Shown: positions 26,489-35,937, counted from the first letter of the stretch. The stretch is 43,265 nt of DNA from Cyanobacteria bacterium RM1_2_2 (GCA_012033495.1 JAAUQT010000018.1:1-43265), one strand, 5' to 3'. Translations and numbers: made by a program. The notes: generated from the letters alone by a model not told the origin.

Positions 26489-26564
26489 CTGGGCGCGTCA
26501 TCCATTCATGGTCAACCGTTGAGGTATCGGCATGATCGCGCCCGTTCCAAAAGACAGCCCCTAG
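26489..26564 (+). repeat. CTAG-bounded dispersed repeat, copy 5 (internally deleted)
   Basis: A 76-bp short form. The left end GGGCGCGTCATCCATTCATGG is normal apart from CTGGG in place of CTAGGG, but after CCAAAA it jumps straight to the terminal GACAGCCCCTAG, lacking the middle block and right arm. The final CTAG contains the TAG stop of the Tic20-like gene on the minus strand. Confidence 0.75.
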
Positions 26565-27037
26565 CGAACCTGCATATAGACTGCATCTGACAAGGTTGGT
26601 ATTTCGGCATAACGACCAAGCGCCGACTGCACCACTGAGTAAATGACAGCAACCAGCGTGCCTAGAAAAATCACATTAAACAAGGTTTCTAGAATCAGTC
26701 CGCCTTGCAGAACAGGTTGCAAAATGAAATTGACAATGAGGTTACACAAAATCAACACAATGTCGATCAAGATTGCCTGCATCGTGTTGAAACGAATGAA
26801 GTGATTAATATTCTCGTTTCTGACAACCAAGGCAAACAAGGCAATGAAAACAATTAGCCCAGCAAATGGGAAATTATAGATTTGGAGGAGGGGCACAAAT
26901 GGAATCAGTAAGGGCTGTAGCACCGGAAACTGGCTGAAGAACGGGCCAGAAAACCCCAACCCATCTAAAAAGGGCAGTAGATATGGCAAGCAAGCAAAAA
27001 TTCGATCTTGGGGGGTAGTTGAACCACGCCAGGTCAT
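26561..27037 (-). CDS. Tic20-family membrane protein
   Basis: 158 residues: N-terminal TTPQDRIFACLPYLLPFLDGL, then four hydrophobic helices (about 35-55, 58-78, 88-115, 122-142). This matches the cyanobacterial Tic20/Ycf60 family, whose chloroplast relative is a subunit of the inner-envelope protein translocon. Its bacterial role is not settled. The stop codon lies in a repeat end. It is convergent with the FAH-family gene. Confidence 0.85.
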   Translation of the reverse strand: MTWRGSTTPQDRIFACLPYLLPFLDGLGFSGPFFSQFPVLQPLLIPFVPLLQIYNFPFAGLIVFIALFALVVRNENINHFIRFNTMQAILIDIVLILCNLIVNFILQPVLQGGLILETLFNVIFLGTLVAVIYSVVQSALGRYAEIPTLSDAVYMQVR

Positions 27038-27254
27038 GAGGACTCTCCGTCAAGCTTTTGGTCAAGTCTAATAAGCCTAGGATAGCGTAATCCTATCGAT
27101 CCGATCTGCTACCAGGGTCTGCCCTCTTCAGTGCCCTCATTCGCTAGGCACACTGTTTGTTAGACCAATCCTCATGCTTTACAGGCTCAATCGCGAGCTG
27201 AGATTTTCGACAACTTAGCCGCTCAGCAAGTTACTCTGCTCATCACTCGACCCA

Positions 27255-27452
27255 TTATTCAATGTGAGCAATTCGGAAACCCATCTGACATTCATATTGG
27301 TCGGGCTGATTGTCGGCTGCTTTTTGCAGAGCGCGGCCACAGCGTAACTGACCTTGTTGCCATCGAGGTTGACCGCTCTGATCTGCCATCAAACAACTTC
27401 GGCAGACTTGCTCAGGCGCAAGCAACTGATTTTCCATTAGGACGACTAGCAT
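27255..27452 (-). CDS. Small conserved Cys-rich protein
   Basis: 65 residues. Four cysteines (CRSC near 17-20, RCG near 38, ECQMG near 54) could bind zinc or an Fe-S cluster. The start at 27452 (MLVVLMENQ) is chosen because GGAGG stands 6-12 nt upstream on the minus strand. A second ATG at 27437 has no ribosome site. No known domain, but the CRSCLMADQ and YECQMGFRIA stretches look conserved in cyanobacteria as I remember. The opposite strand is also open here over a long stretch, which I take as a shadow. Confidence 0.65.
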   Translation of the reverse strand: MLVVLMENQLLAPEQVCRSCLMADQSGQPRWQQGQLRCGRALQKAADNQPDQYECQMGFRIAHIE

Positions 27453-27709
27453 AGGACACCTCCGGCGATTGTGCCGATCCTATTCCCTCCATTTTATGTC
27501 AGAGGTTCTAGACATTCATTAAACTTAGCCATAGCTTAATATGCTTGACTTACAAGTGAAGTATCGTCTGATATCAAAATCAAGTTCAGATTTGCACTTT
27601 CGAGACTGTTTGCAAATCCACGTTGCGATCCCCCTACTCTGCGGGAAGCCGCTGTACGTCTAGAGAAAGGGGAACTTCAGACACAAACAGTCATTCACAA
27701 ACAGTTCTT

Positions 27710-28044
27710 TCAGTGAGACGACTGTGTAACCTGGCTGAACAGATAAAGCAGGTCATTGATCTCGTTAAGCTCATGTGTCACATCAATATCGACCAAACGC
27801 GATTCTTGCAATAGCTTCAGCCAGTAGCGTGTTTCTCTCGCTTCCTTGGCAGCCAACGAAATACTACTGACAAAAGATTGTTTGCTACCCAAGAGGGCTT
27901 CTTCTACATTCACTCCAATGTTGGTTCCACTTCGCAGCAGTTGGCTGGAAAGAATAAATTCTTGTCTAGCCTGGAGCTTTTTGTAAAGCCGAATGATACT
28001 GAGGGCAAACTCAAAACTTTTTTTTGGACTAAGCTCTCATCCAT
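27710..28044 (-). CDS. Four-helix-bundle (S23-type) protein, one frameshift
   Basis: The N-terminus starts at ATG 28044 (MDESLVQKKSFEFALSIIR) with GAGG upstream, but the frame breaks at an eight-T run on the plus strand (28018-28025, eight A in the coding sense). Adding one base restores continuous reading through RSGTNIGVNVEEALLG and AAKEARETRYWLKLLQES to the stop at 27710. The segments SGTNIGVNVEEA and KEARETRYWLKLL are hallmarks of the small four-helix-bundle family first noted in 23S rRNA intervening sequences (IVP/S23). The repaired length of about 111 residues is normal for the family. Its molecular function is poorly known. Confidence 0.8.
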
Positions 28045-28137
28045 GCAACCTCAGCAGGCATCACAAAGTCGGGGGGGGTTTTGCAGAATCTAGGCTGGTG
28101 GTCGATACCGCTTTGCCTTCACACCCTCAAGCAACGA

Positions 28138-29052
28138 CTACGTTAGCGGAATAGCGCAAACCCAGTCTTTGTAGGCTGGATCACGATTCTCAGTAATGGC
28201 AGCCAGCTTTTCTTTAAGTTTGTGAGTGATTGGGCGATCGGGCGATAGCTCGTAATTTTCCACCTTGCGAACTGGGGTAATTTTAGCTGCTGTGCCGCTG
28301 AGAAACACTTCATCGGCAATTAATAATTCAGTTTTATCCACCGGACGCTCGATCACCGGAATCCCCAAATCGCGGGCTAGGGTCAAAATGCTGTCGCGGG
28401 TGATGCCTTCCAAAATGTCTTGTTCTGCCCCAGGGGTAATCAACTGTCCTTGCCGCACCATGAAAAGATTCATCCCAGAGGCTTCGCACACCTTACCCTG
28501 CGAATTCAGTAAAATCGCTTCATCAAACCCTGACTCAACGGCTTCTGTTTTGGCTAACGATGAAGTGATATACGCACCGCTGATTTTACCGCGCAACGGC
28601 AGGCTGCGATCCTCTTGACGATGCCATGAGCTAATCCGGCAGCTTACTCCATCCGGAGAAAGGTAGTCTCCGAGTTCCAAACCATAGACAAAAAAGTCTT
28701 TTTCAATGCTGTGCAATCTGGGCGCGATGCCTAAATCTGACGTGTAGACAAAAGGGCGAATGTAGAAAGAAGTCGTAGGCTGGTTTTTCTTAACAAAATC
28801 GGTGATGACCTGATAGATTTTGTCGGCAGGCAAGTCGAAATGAAGATATCTAGCACTATCGCTGAGACGTTTGCAGTGCCGATCAAGCCGAAACAGCAAA
28901 ATTTGGTCTGAATTTTGGGGATCAGGAATGCCGCGCAACCCGCCAAACGCGCCAGTTCCATAATGCAACGCATGGGTCGCAATTGAAATATTGGCTTGAC
29001 TAAAGGGAACAAACTGATCCTGAAAATAGGCGATTGGTAAAAAGTTGTGCAT
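28138..29052 (-). CDS. ilvE: Branched-chain amino acid aminotransferase
   Basis: 304 residues of fold-type IV PLP transaminases. THALHYGTGAFGGLRG is near the start, the PLP lysine lies in LRGKISGAYITSSLAKTEA (about 165), and the class-IV signature FDEAILLNSQGKVCEASGMN is at about 185. It catalyses the last step in leucine, isoleucine and valine synthesis with glutamate as amino donor. Start ATG 29052 (MHNFLPIAYFQDQF). It stands alone, with no ilv or leu neighbours. A T-rich, G-rich stretch follows its stop without a clear hairpin. Confidence 0.93.
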   Translation of the reverse strand: MHNFLPIAYFQDQFVPFSQANISIATHALHYGTGAFGGLRGIPDPQNSDQILLFRLDRHCKRLSDSARYLHFDLPADKIYQVITDFVKKNQPTTSFYIRPFVYTSDLGIAPRLHSIEKDFFVYGLELGDYLSPDGVSCRISSWHRQEDRSLPLRGKISGAYITSSLAKTEAVESGFDEAILLNSQGKVCEASGMNLFMVRQGQLITPGAEQDILEGITRDSILTLARDLGIPVIERPVDKTELLIADEVFLSGTAAKITPVRKVENYELSPDRPITHKLKEKLAAITENRDPAYKDWVCAIPLT

Positions 29053-29373
29053 TATGTTCGACCCCTATACAGACTAAGCTGGCTGCCAGAATTTCTAGAA
29101 TTATCACACACAGGTAGGACTTAGAAGCGGTCAATCGAGGCAGCCATCGAAAATCTTCTCGCTTCAAACTCCTGATATTGATAGTGTCTAATGAATTCAG
29201 GGTATTTTGATCGAAGACGTTGAGCAGCATCAGCGTTTATTCGGCTTGGGCACGGGCATCTATGCAAGAGGATACAGATTTAATGATTCTGGCAGTTTAG
29301 CCTCTTTGAAAATCCAAGGGACAGACAGGTTAAACCATCTAGACGGGTCAACCGCTCGCAGTAGGAGCGAAAC
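29053..29373. other. Divergent intergenic region with ribosome-site hairpin
   Basis: Promoter space for ilvE (minus) and the response-regulator phosphatase (plus). The last 21 bp hold CGCTC at 29353-29357 and GAGCG at 29365-29369, a 5-bp GC-rich stem whose 3' arm overlaps the Shine-Dalgarno AGGAG (29363-29367). No gene or repeat is seen in the rest. Confidence 0.5.
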
Positions 29374-31095
29374 ATGACGGAAACAGAGAACATCAGACTC
29401 AAACTCATGGTGGTGGATGACGAAGCGGACAACCTAGACTTGTTGCACCGTACTTTTCGGCGCGATTTTGAGGTTTTCAAAGCAGATAGCGGATTAGCAG
29501 CGCTACAGGTGCTCGAAGAGCAGGGGGAAATGGCCGTCATCATTTCCGATCAACGAATGCCCCGCATGAACGGGACTGAATTCCTCAGTCGTGCTGTTGA
29601 GCGCTTTCCTGACACCATCCGGATTCTGCTCACAGGTTACACCGACGTAGAAGACTTAGTTGGGGCAATTAATGCCGGGAAAGTGTTCAAGTACATTACC
29701 AAACCCTGGAACCCCAAAGAGCTAAAAACAATCGTGATGCAGGCAGCCGACACCTATCAGGTTGTGAAGCGGCGCACGAATGAACTGAACCGTGCTCTGC
29801 GACGAGAATCGATTTTCAACACCATTACAACTGCCATTCGAGAATCGCTCGACTATTGCAACACCCTACAAACTGTGGTGCGGGCGATTGGGCAAACCTT
29901 TGTGGCGGATCTGTGCCTCTTACATCCGATTGAGCTTGTACCGGGGAGCAGTCCTGCTCAATGGCAGCTTGCGCCCGAAACCTTCTCCTATGCAGCAAAT
30001 CCTGATGTGGAAGCTCCGATAAATGCAGATTTCATTCATCTCCCTGAACTGTTGAAAAATTGCCGGCCGCAACTTCTTCCAGCGACCCTTCCAGCGACCC
30101 TTCCAGCAAGTAATTGCCTATTCGGTACGGGGTTGCTCGTGCCGTTAGTTTGCCAGCAAGAGCCGCTTGCCATTTTGTCACTGCATAAGCGAGGGGTTTT
30201 AGAGCCTTGGTCTGAAGAAGATATCCGGTTAATTGAAAGTGTTGCGGAACAAGCCGCTCTCACAATTTCTCAAGCCAAACTATATCAGCGCATTCAACAA
30301 CAAACGGAACAAATGCGGGCGGAGTTAGCTGTAGCCCGGCAAATCCAAACGAATTTATTACGGCAAACTTTACCTGACCTAACCACCGTCAATATTCAAG
30401 CCCATTGTCTGCCAGCACGAGAAATTGGGGGGGATTTTTTTGAAATCTACATTCATCCGCAAGGTGACATTTGGCTCGCCGTAGGAGATGTTTCGGGTAA
30501 AGGTGTACCTGCGGCGCTATTCATGGCGAGTGCAATTTCGCTCCTCCGACGGGAACTCACTCAAGAAATTTCCCCTGCCCCGAACGTGGTGATGCGAAAC
30601 CTGAATCACAGCCTCTCCGATGACCTGGTCAGCAGCAATTGTTTTATTACGATGGCACTGGCCCGCTATACGCCTACTAACGGGAACTTATCCTACGCCA
30701 ACGCTGGACACATCTACCCCTTAGTCTGGTCACAGCATCAGCTCACCACAGAAATCAAAGAATCAGGAAACGTGACGCTAGAACCCAACTATCTTAAAGT
30801 TCGAGGAGTGCCGCTGGGAATTTTGCCAATCTGGAAGGCTCAAGCCGGACAGTTAACCTTGAAGTCAGGGGATGTTTTGCTGCTCACCAGCGATGGCATT
30901 ACAGAAGCAACCTTGCTTAAACCCGCTCAAGACTGTAGCCCCATGCTGCACCAGTCAGGGCTTTGGCAACTTTTGATTCAGCAAGTGATTCAGCAAGGAA
31001 GTGGGCTGAATTTAAAAGTGCTTTTATCTACAATTCAGGCTCAAACTCAAGTTCAAGAAGATGACCAAACCATTCTGTCGTTGGAGGTTCTGTAA
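29374..31095 (+). CDS. Response regulator-GAF-PP2C serine phosphatase (RsbU-like)
   Basis: 573 residues: receiver domain (1-125; VVDDEADN, phospho-acceptor Asp59 in VIISDQRMP, Lys in YITKPWNP), GAF domain (about 150-305), coiled linker, and a SpoIIE/RsbU-type PP2C domain (about 345-570; EIGGDFFEI, VGDVSGKGVPAALFM, LLLTSDGITEA with metal-binding Asp). Such proteins dephosphorylate anti-sigma antagonists when phosphorylated by a histidine kinase. It starts at ATG 29374 behind AGGAG. The next gene is an RsbW-like kinase 3 nt downstream, so the two form a partner-switch module. A 12-bp duplication gives LPATLPATLPAS inside the GAF region. Confidence 0.92.
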   Translation: MTETENIRLKLMVVDDEADNLDLLHRTFRRDFEVFKADSGLAALQVLEEQGEMAVIISDQRMPRMNGTEFLSRAVERFPDTIRILLTGYTDVEDLVGAINAGKVFKYITKPWNPKELKTIVMQAADTYQVVKRRTNELNRALRRESIFNTITTAIRESLDYCNTLQTVVRAIGQTFVADLCLLHPIELVPGSSPAQWQLAPETFSYAANPDVEAPINADFIHLPELLKNCRPQLLPATLPATLPASNCLFGTGLLVPLVCQQEPLAILSLHKRGVLEPWSEEDIRLIESVAEQAALTISQAKLYQRIQQQTEQMRAELAVARQIQTNLLRQTLPDLTTVNIQAHCLPAREIGGDFFEIYIHPQGDIWLAVGDVSGKGVPAALFMASAISLLRRELTQEISPAPNVVMRNLNHSLSDDLVSSNCFITMALARYTPTNGNLSYANAGHIYPLVWSQHQLTTEIKESGNVTLEPNYLKVRGVPLGILPIWKAQAGQLTLKSGDVLLLTSDGITEATLLKPAQDCSPMLHQSGLWQLLIQQVIQQGSGLNLKVLLSTIQAQTQVQEDDQTILSLEVL

Positions 31096-31098
31096 TCT

Positions 31099-31526
31099 AT
31101 GAGAACTGAACTGCATGTACCAAGCGATCTGCAATTTCTGTCAGTGGTTGAGAACTGGCTGCTGGAGTCGCTCAAAATCGCCTTACCGGAGCAGGTGGAT
31201 TGGTCGCGTCAGTCAAATCGGTTGCGGTTAGTGCTGGTTGAAGCCTACTCGAATGTGGTGCGTCATGCCCATCGAGATCAGCCCAATTTGCCGATTTTGA
31301 TTCGCCTAGAGCTAAAAGGGCGGGATTTGTATCTAGAAGTTTGGGATCACGGCAAGGGGTTTGATTTGGCGACCTATTTCCCGCCTGCGCCTGAGCAACA
31401 TCAAGAGGGAGGCTATGGCTGGCTGATTCTGCATCGTCTGATGGATAAAGTTGAGTACCGGCTCCAGTGAATGGGCGCAACTGTCTGATGCTGGAAGCAA
31501 CGCTGCCACCCCAATCAGAAACCTAG
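31099..31526 (+). CDS. RsbW-like anti-sigma regulatory kinase (one frameshift)
   Basis: HATPase_c domain of the RsbW/SpoIIAB type: LVLVEAYSNVVRHAH is the N-box, VWDHGKGFDL the G1 box, and EGGYGWLILHRLMDKVEY the G2 region. The uninterrupted frame ends at 31470 after RLQ. Restoring one G at 31467 (CAGTG to CAGGTG) continues as VNGRNCLMLEATLPPQSET to a TAG at 31524-31526, the expected C-terminal strand for this fold. Full length is about 142 residues. It binds and phosphorylates an STAS antagonist or sequesters a target. No STAS-domain gene is adjacent, so the partner is encoded elsewhere. Confidence 0.88.
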
Positions 31527-31545
31527 ATTTCAAAGGCTTGGACTT

Positions 31546-31752
31546 TCACGACAAGCAACGACTGATACCAGGGGCTTCCCTTGATTCTTGCCTAACATTT
31601 CCCTCCATCGCTGCTTGCTGAAGTTGCATGAAGGCCGTTAACTCTTCAGGATCGTTTTTGGTTTGCAATAAGGATCGCAACTGGTCTTCTGCGGTTAAGG
31701 TGAGATAGCCTGTTTCTAACGCTTGTTGAACGAGGTCACTAATGCGCCCCAT
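31546..31752 (-). CDS. Small conserved cyanobacterial protein
   Basis: 68 residues, with AGGAGG about 5 nt before the ATG at 31752, one of the best ribosome sites in the window. The sequence (SDLVQQALETGYLTLTAEDQL, RSLLQTKNDPEELTAFMQLQ, VRQESRE) is helical and acidic, with no membrane segment. Proteins of this length and pattern recur in filamentous cyanobacteria as I remember, but none has a known function. It converges with the RsbW-like gene, 19 bp away if that gene is repaired. Confidence 0.75.
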   Translation of the reverse strand: MGRISDLVQQALETGYLTLTAEDQLRSLLQTKNDPEELTAFMQLQQAAMEGNVRQESREAPGISRCLS

Positions 31753-31982
31753 TGCTTTCCTCCTTGGCTAATTCGGGGTCAAGAATGTGCCAATTGACTA
31801 AATTCAACTCATGAATTCAACTTACTAAATTCAAATTGCTAACTCAGGATTGATACAGAATAAAAACTGAATTGTTTGTTCGGGTCGTCCTTCATTGCAG
31901 ATTCGGCTAACCCGCTCAACAAACCCTTAGACAAAAATTCGCCTCAGAAGTTCCAACCGTTTAAAGTATTTTATGTTTTGAC

Positions 31983-32113
31983 CTAGGGCGCGTCATCCAT
32001 TCAGGGTCAAGCACTTGCCGCATCAGCTTAATCGCGCCTGTTCTCCAAAACAGACTAGGGGCTGTCGCCTTGCCAGGGTCAGGGTTTTAGCTGGAATGGA
32101 TCACAGCCCCTAA
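31983..32113 (+). repeat. CTAG-bounded dispersed repeat, copy 6
   Basis: A 131-bp copy: CTAGGGCGCGTCATCCATTC at the left, the middle block ACTAGGGGCTGTCGCC, and GCTGGAATGGATCACAGCCC at the right, ending CCCCTAAG. The right end supplies the TAG stop (plus strand CTA, 32110-32112) of the ATP-grasp gene. Confidence 0.8.
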
Positions 32114-33719
32114 GCTTGACCGTTCCAAGTATTGCGAAAGGTCGGAACTGGCAGGGTAAAGTTAGAAGTCATGCTCGGTGCAGTTTCGGCGTCTAGCGCT
32201 TTAATCACTTGGTTGTAGATCGATTCAGCTTCTTCGGGCGAGTTGCCAATGCTAGTAAGCCCTAGTTTGCCGAACTCTGACATGCAGCCAATTAGGTGGA
32301 ACACGGTTCCGGTTTCGGTGGTGCTGTTGAAATGCAGGTGATGCTGAGCAATGATGTCCATCAAGTCGCTGGGAATCAGTCCGGTGTATTCCTCCTTCTG
32401 CAAATTATCGGTAGCGATGTAGTATTTTGGGCAATTGTGCTGGTTGTAGAAGATGCCAGTGGCGAGGTCATAACGACCATGCGTAAGCAGCTTTAGCGTC
32501 ATAAACGGATGAGTCGTACCGCCCTTTCGCAGATTGATCTCGATTGCCTGCAAATCCCATTCGTTGTTGGGTTGCCGTACCGCCACAAAATCTAGCCCGA
32601 ATCGTTCGATGGCGCCTTTGGCGGCTAAGCTTTGCCCGACGCGCAGCCCATATTCTTGCAGTTGCAGACGGTATGCCTGATCAGCAGGGAAGCGGCATCC
32701 TAAAAACACCTGTCCATCTGGCCCACCCAAAATTTGATCGTGGGTTGAGAGAATTTCAACTTCTCCGGTAGGGGTGACACGCCCCTGAACGCTAGGAGAT
32801 CGCTTTTCCTCACCTTCTACAAAGGCTTCCACAATTGCTCCTAACTGCGGAATCCGTTGGCTAAAGTGGGCCCAAGATTCCGTAGAGGATTGGAAACTCA
32901 TCGTAGTAAACTGCTCTCGCAGGGTATCTATGCGAGTTTGGTTAGAAGCAATTCCGGGCGCAACTTCAGGTAAATTGCGTAGGTCAAGCAGGGCATTGCC
33001 ACCACCCGAAAATCCTTCGTTGAGCTTCACCACAATACGTTTCAGGTGGGGTTGCCGTTCCCACAGTTCAGAAGCCACTCTTGCCAAATCATCCACACTT
33101 TGCACGAGTTCGCTGCCATCGGGACAGGGAATTTCTGCTTCGGCAAAAATTTGCCGGCTGCCGCTTTTAGTGCCCCAATACAACAAATCTGGATCAACGC
33201 CGAGCAGGGGAATGCCAAGCTGAATCGCCAACTCTCGTTCTAGCGCCGTGGAGTTGAAGCAGGTCATGTAAGCTCGATCAGCCCGGATGGCTTGACGCAG
33301 ACGAGCGATAAGGCGAGGGCGTTCTAAGATTTTTGGCTAAGGGCTTTATCAGATGAATCGTAGGTGCAAAAGAGCAGCAAACGCTCACGCGCATGGGAAA
33401 ACGGAATACCTGGCAGTAGCTGCAAATAGTAATCAATGACGCTGGGGTGGATCGGTTGAGACGTGATGTAAATGAGCCGAGTTCGAGGATTTCGCAGGCG
33501 AATCAACGAGAACAAGAGGCGTTCTTCGTAATAGTGAACCCCTTTCACCTTTTGCAACTCTTGCTGATCTAAACTGAGGGAAGGCACAACTAAAATATCG
33601 CAGTCGCCAGCGTCGTCCCGATCAACCGACCGCCACCGATTCTGCAACTGTCCTTGAAGCTGATGAAACTGTTCCAGCCGCTCTGGATGAATTGCCGAAG
33701 ACACTGTTAAACCCTGCAT
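32110..33719 (-). CDS. PGM1-like ATP-grasp peptide ligase (one frameshift)
   Basis: Two open frames form one gene. The first (33719-33324) encodes MQGLTVSSAIHPERLEQFH to SSDKALSQKS. The second (to 32110) begins inside the family region. Adding one base in the five-T run at 33330-33334 joins them through QKILERPRLIARLRQAIRAD to RAYMTCFNST, giving a continuous protein of about 536 residues. The ATP-grasp part has VVKLNEGFSGGGNALLDL and the metal site LDFVAV and IEINLRKGGTTHP. This resembles the PGM1-type peptide ligases and related cyanobacterial carboxylate-amine ligases. Substrates are unknown, and no biosynthetic cluster is adjacent. Confidence 0.82.
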
Positions 33720-34136
33720 AACTCCAGCACCCCTGATTCTTGTTGATTAACGGGGAATGATTGATTCTAATCGGTAGTTACTCCTCTATTGTCCCTATCC
33801 AGAGACATAAATAGGGACAGGAATTACGGGCTGTTCTTCTTCATACCCTGAATGATAGACAGGGCACAACTGTGCTTTTTACAGAATTCCCTATGTTTGT
33901 GCAGTTGAGAACGAATAAAGCAGAGAAATGGCAGCGGACAGAGTTTAACTCAGAACGGGTTAGGAGCCGACAAATCATTCTTCAGACTAGATTAGCTGAT
34001 TCAGGAATACTATCGCTGATTTTCAAAGCCAGCAGGAGTGCAGCATCCAATCGAGCGAGTCTGGAGAGTCAGCGCTTGTTTAGCCCAACTCAGCCCTATG
34101 CAAACATCCTCTCAAAATTTCAATCGCAAAAATTGG
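33720..34136. other. Gap with a perfect inverted repeat
   Basis: TGTCCCTAT (33790-33798) pairs perfectly with ATAGGGACA (33811-33819), 9 bp around a 12-nt loop. It could be an operator or a terminator; no T tract follows. Two overlapping short plus-strand frames lie near 33872-34144, but neither resembles a known family. Confidence 0.5.
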
Positions 34137-34598
34137 ATGCTTAAAACGCAAACTCACCGTATCCTGCTCTGCTTGGCAATTGGCATCAATGTTTTGAGCA
34201 TTTTGAGTGCCTGTACCCTACGCTCTGATTCTTCCTACTCCACGAAGGTGAGCGAACTGGAAACCGCACCGGCGGCCGAAGCCCTTTCTGAGGCTTCTAA
34301 CGAATCGGAAACGCTGAACGACAGCGAAACTGCATCACCGCCAGATGAGATAATTGAAGAGGTTAAACGTGTTTTAGCGGCTAAAACCGAGATCTCAGTT
34401 GCAGAAATTGCGCTTAAAGCAGCCATCCCGACCGAATGGAACAATGCTTGCTTGGGGATGCCAAACCCAGAGGAAATTTGCGCCCAAGTGATCACGCCAG
34501 GCTACCGGATTGTGTTAAGCACCGCAACAGCAACCTATACCTTTCACACTGACCAAACAGGCGCAAACTTGCGTTGGGTCAAGGGCATCCCCAATTGA
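34137..34598 (+). CDS. Putative lipoprotein
   Basis: 153 residues from ATG 34137. The N-terminus LLCLAIGINVLSILSAC carries a lipobox (LSAC), so the protein should be lipidated and tethered to a membrane facing outward. The mature part starts with a long acidic Ser/Glu-rich linker, then a small domain (VAEIALKAAIPTEWNNACLG to YRIVLSTATATYTFHTDQTG). That pattern, with WNNACLG and a C-terminal YTFHTD motif, resembles small cyanobacterial periplasmic proteins of unknown role. Upstream in-frame ATG 34098 is possible but adds residues before the signal. Confidence 0.72.
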   Translation: MLKTQTHRILLCLAIGINVLSILSACTLRSDSSYSTKVSELETAPAAEALSEASNESETLNDSETASPPDEIIEEVKRVLAAKTEISVAEIALKAAIPTEWNNACLGMPNPEEICAQVITPGYRIVLSTATATYTFHTDQTGANLRWVKGIPN

Positions 34599-34629
34599 GC
34601 TAGGCACATCCCAGGCGGGTAGACACCCA

Positions 34630-35208
34630 CTAAACTGCGACCGTTGCTGCTTCAGTTGGCGCGAACAGAGCCGCTTCGATCCGATCTAGGGCCCGATCTA
34701 AGTCGTCGTTGATCACACAAATGTCGAACTCATCTGCTGCGCTCACCTCTGTTTTGGCCCGCTCTAAGCGGCGCAAAATTGCTTCTTCCGAATCTTGGGC
34801 CCGACCGCGGAGCCGCTGTTCCAACTCAGACATGGAAGGCGGCAAAATAAAGATCCCTAACGTGTCGGGAAGCGATTGAAAGATTTGTCGTGCTCCTTGT
34901 AGCTCAATCTCTAAAACCACCCAATTGCCCTGACGAATTTGTTCTTCAACCGCTTGTCGAGGCGTACCGTAGTAGTTTCCGGCGAATTCTGCCCATTCCA
35001 GCAGTTGATGAGACATCACCATTTGTTCAAACTCTGAGCGAGTCACGAAATAGTAATTCTGCCCATGCACTTCTCCCGGTCGCGGGGCGCGAGTGGTGAC
35101 AGAAATCGACAAATATAGCTCAGGATGACGACGCAGCAATGAGCGTAGCAACGTGCCTTTCCCGACACCGCTGGGCCCTGTTAATACAATTAATTTGCCT
35201 CGTGCCAT
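34630..35208 (-). CDS. gmk: Guanylate kinase
   Basis: 192 residues. P-loop LTGPSGVGKGTLL at 9-21, GMP-binding RAPRPGEVHGQNYYFV, and VLEIELQGARQIF are the standard guanylate-kinase features. It phosphorylates GMP to GDP in purine nucleotide salvage and synthesis. It starts at ATG 35208. remA lies upstream on the same strand, a gene order conserved in cyanobacteria and Firmicutes. The final residues (APTEAATVAV) are variable. Confidence 0.97.
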   Translation of the reverse strand: MARGKLIVLTGPSGVGKGTLLRSLLRRHPELYLSISVTTRAPRPGEVHGQNYYFVTRSEFEQMVMSHQLLEWAEFAGNYYGTPRQAVEEQIRQGNWVVLEIELQGARQIFQSLPDTLGIFILPPSMSELEQRLRGRAQDSEEAILRRLERAKTEVSAADEFDICVINDDLDRALDRIEAALFAPTEAATVAV

Positions 35209-35344
35209 ATTTCACCATCCAAGCGCTCGCAGATTGTAGTTTATTTTACCTAAAACTATAGACTTGCTTGCTCAAGGATCATGCTAAAAATTGCACTTTA
35301 AATTGCGGAAATCGCAACTTCTTACCCTTGAGGCAGGCATAAAC

Positions 35345-35608
35345 CTAGCTATCAGTCTGTCCATCTTTGTGGATCACAAAACGGTTTGCAACGGTTTCTG
35401 GTTGAATTGCTGACAAAACAACATGCCCTGAGTCAGTAATAATCACGGCTCTGGTACGACGCCCATAAGTGGCATCAATTAATTGCCCTCGGTCACGGGC
35501 ATCGCTAATGATTCGTTTAATCGGAGCAGACTCCGGGCTAACAATGGCAATAACTCGATTGGCAGAAACAATATTGCCAAAACCGATATTGATCAGCCTA
35601 ATATCCAT
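35345..35608 (-). CDS. remA: RemA-family regulator (DUF370)
   Basis: 87 residues with the RemA/DUF370 signature [20 protein letters not shown] and [17 protein letters not shown]. RemA in Bacillus is a DNA-binding ring protein that activates matrix and osmoprotection genes; its role in cyanobacteria is less clear. The start is ATG 35608. gmk follows 136 bp downstream in the same direction, and the pairing is conserved across phyla. Confidence 0.92.
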   Translation of the reverse strand: MDIRLINIGFGNIVSANRVIAIVSPESAPIKRIISDARDRGQLIDATYGRRTRAVIITDSGHVVLSAIQPETVANRFVIHKDGQTDS

Positions 35609-35937
35609 AAGATGAAATGCGTTAATTTAGCCAAACAGGAGTCTCTACAGCGCTTATTTTTTAATGTTATCGGGAAAATTTGCTGACCGGGGAGTAAAAA
35701 GCCTTGAATTTGGGCAGATGGCGTAGGCTATTAGGAGATAGAAGCCAAATCTTTATGATTCCTTTACTTCTGATCGTCTTGATCTCATTCTCTTGTACTC
35801 TCTCAGTGCTCTCAGTTTGGTGCAACCTCTGCCCATTAACGCAACATTAACGCTGCACCAGCCGTCTGTTGCTTCCCCCGATCGATTGAATTTGATGCAC
35901 TCATATCCTGAGTCTTCCCATTTTATCTCCTCACCCT
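35609..35937. other. Divergent intergenic region
   Basis: Promoter space for remA (minus) and rqcH (plus). The phrase GATGGCGTAGGCTATTA near 35718-35735 resembles GATGGCGTAGCGCAGGCTAT near 6750, also upstream of a gene. I see no other structure or gene. Confidence 0.45.

Noticed and set aside
27168..27454. Long open stretch on the plus strand opposite the Cys-rich gene
   Set aside because: It lacks a good start and ribosome site, while the minus strand has a clear GGAGG, a conserved Cys pattern and a normal stop.
33872..34144. 90-codon plus-strand frame before the lipoprotein
   Set aside because: No recognisable sequence, no ribosome site, and it overlaps the lipoprotein start in another frame.
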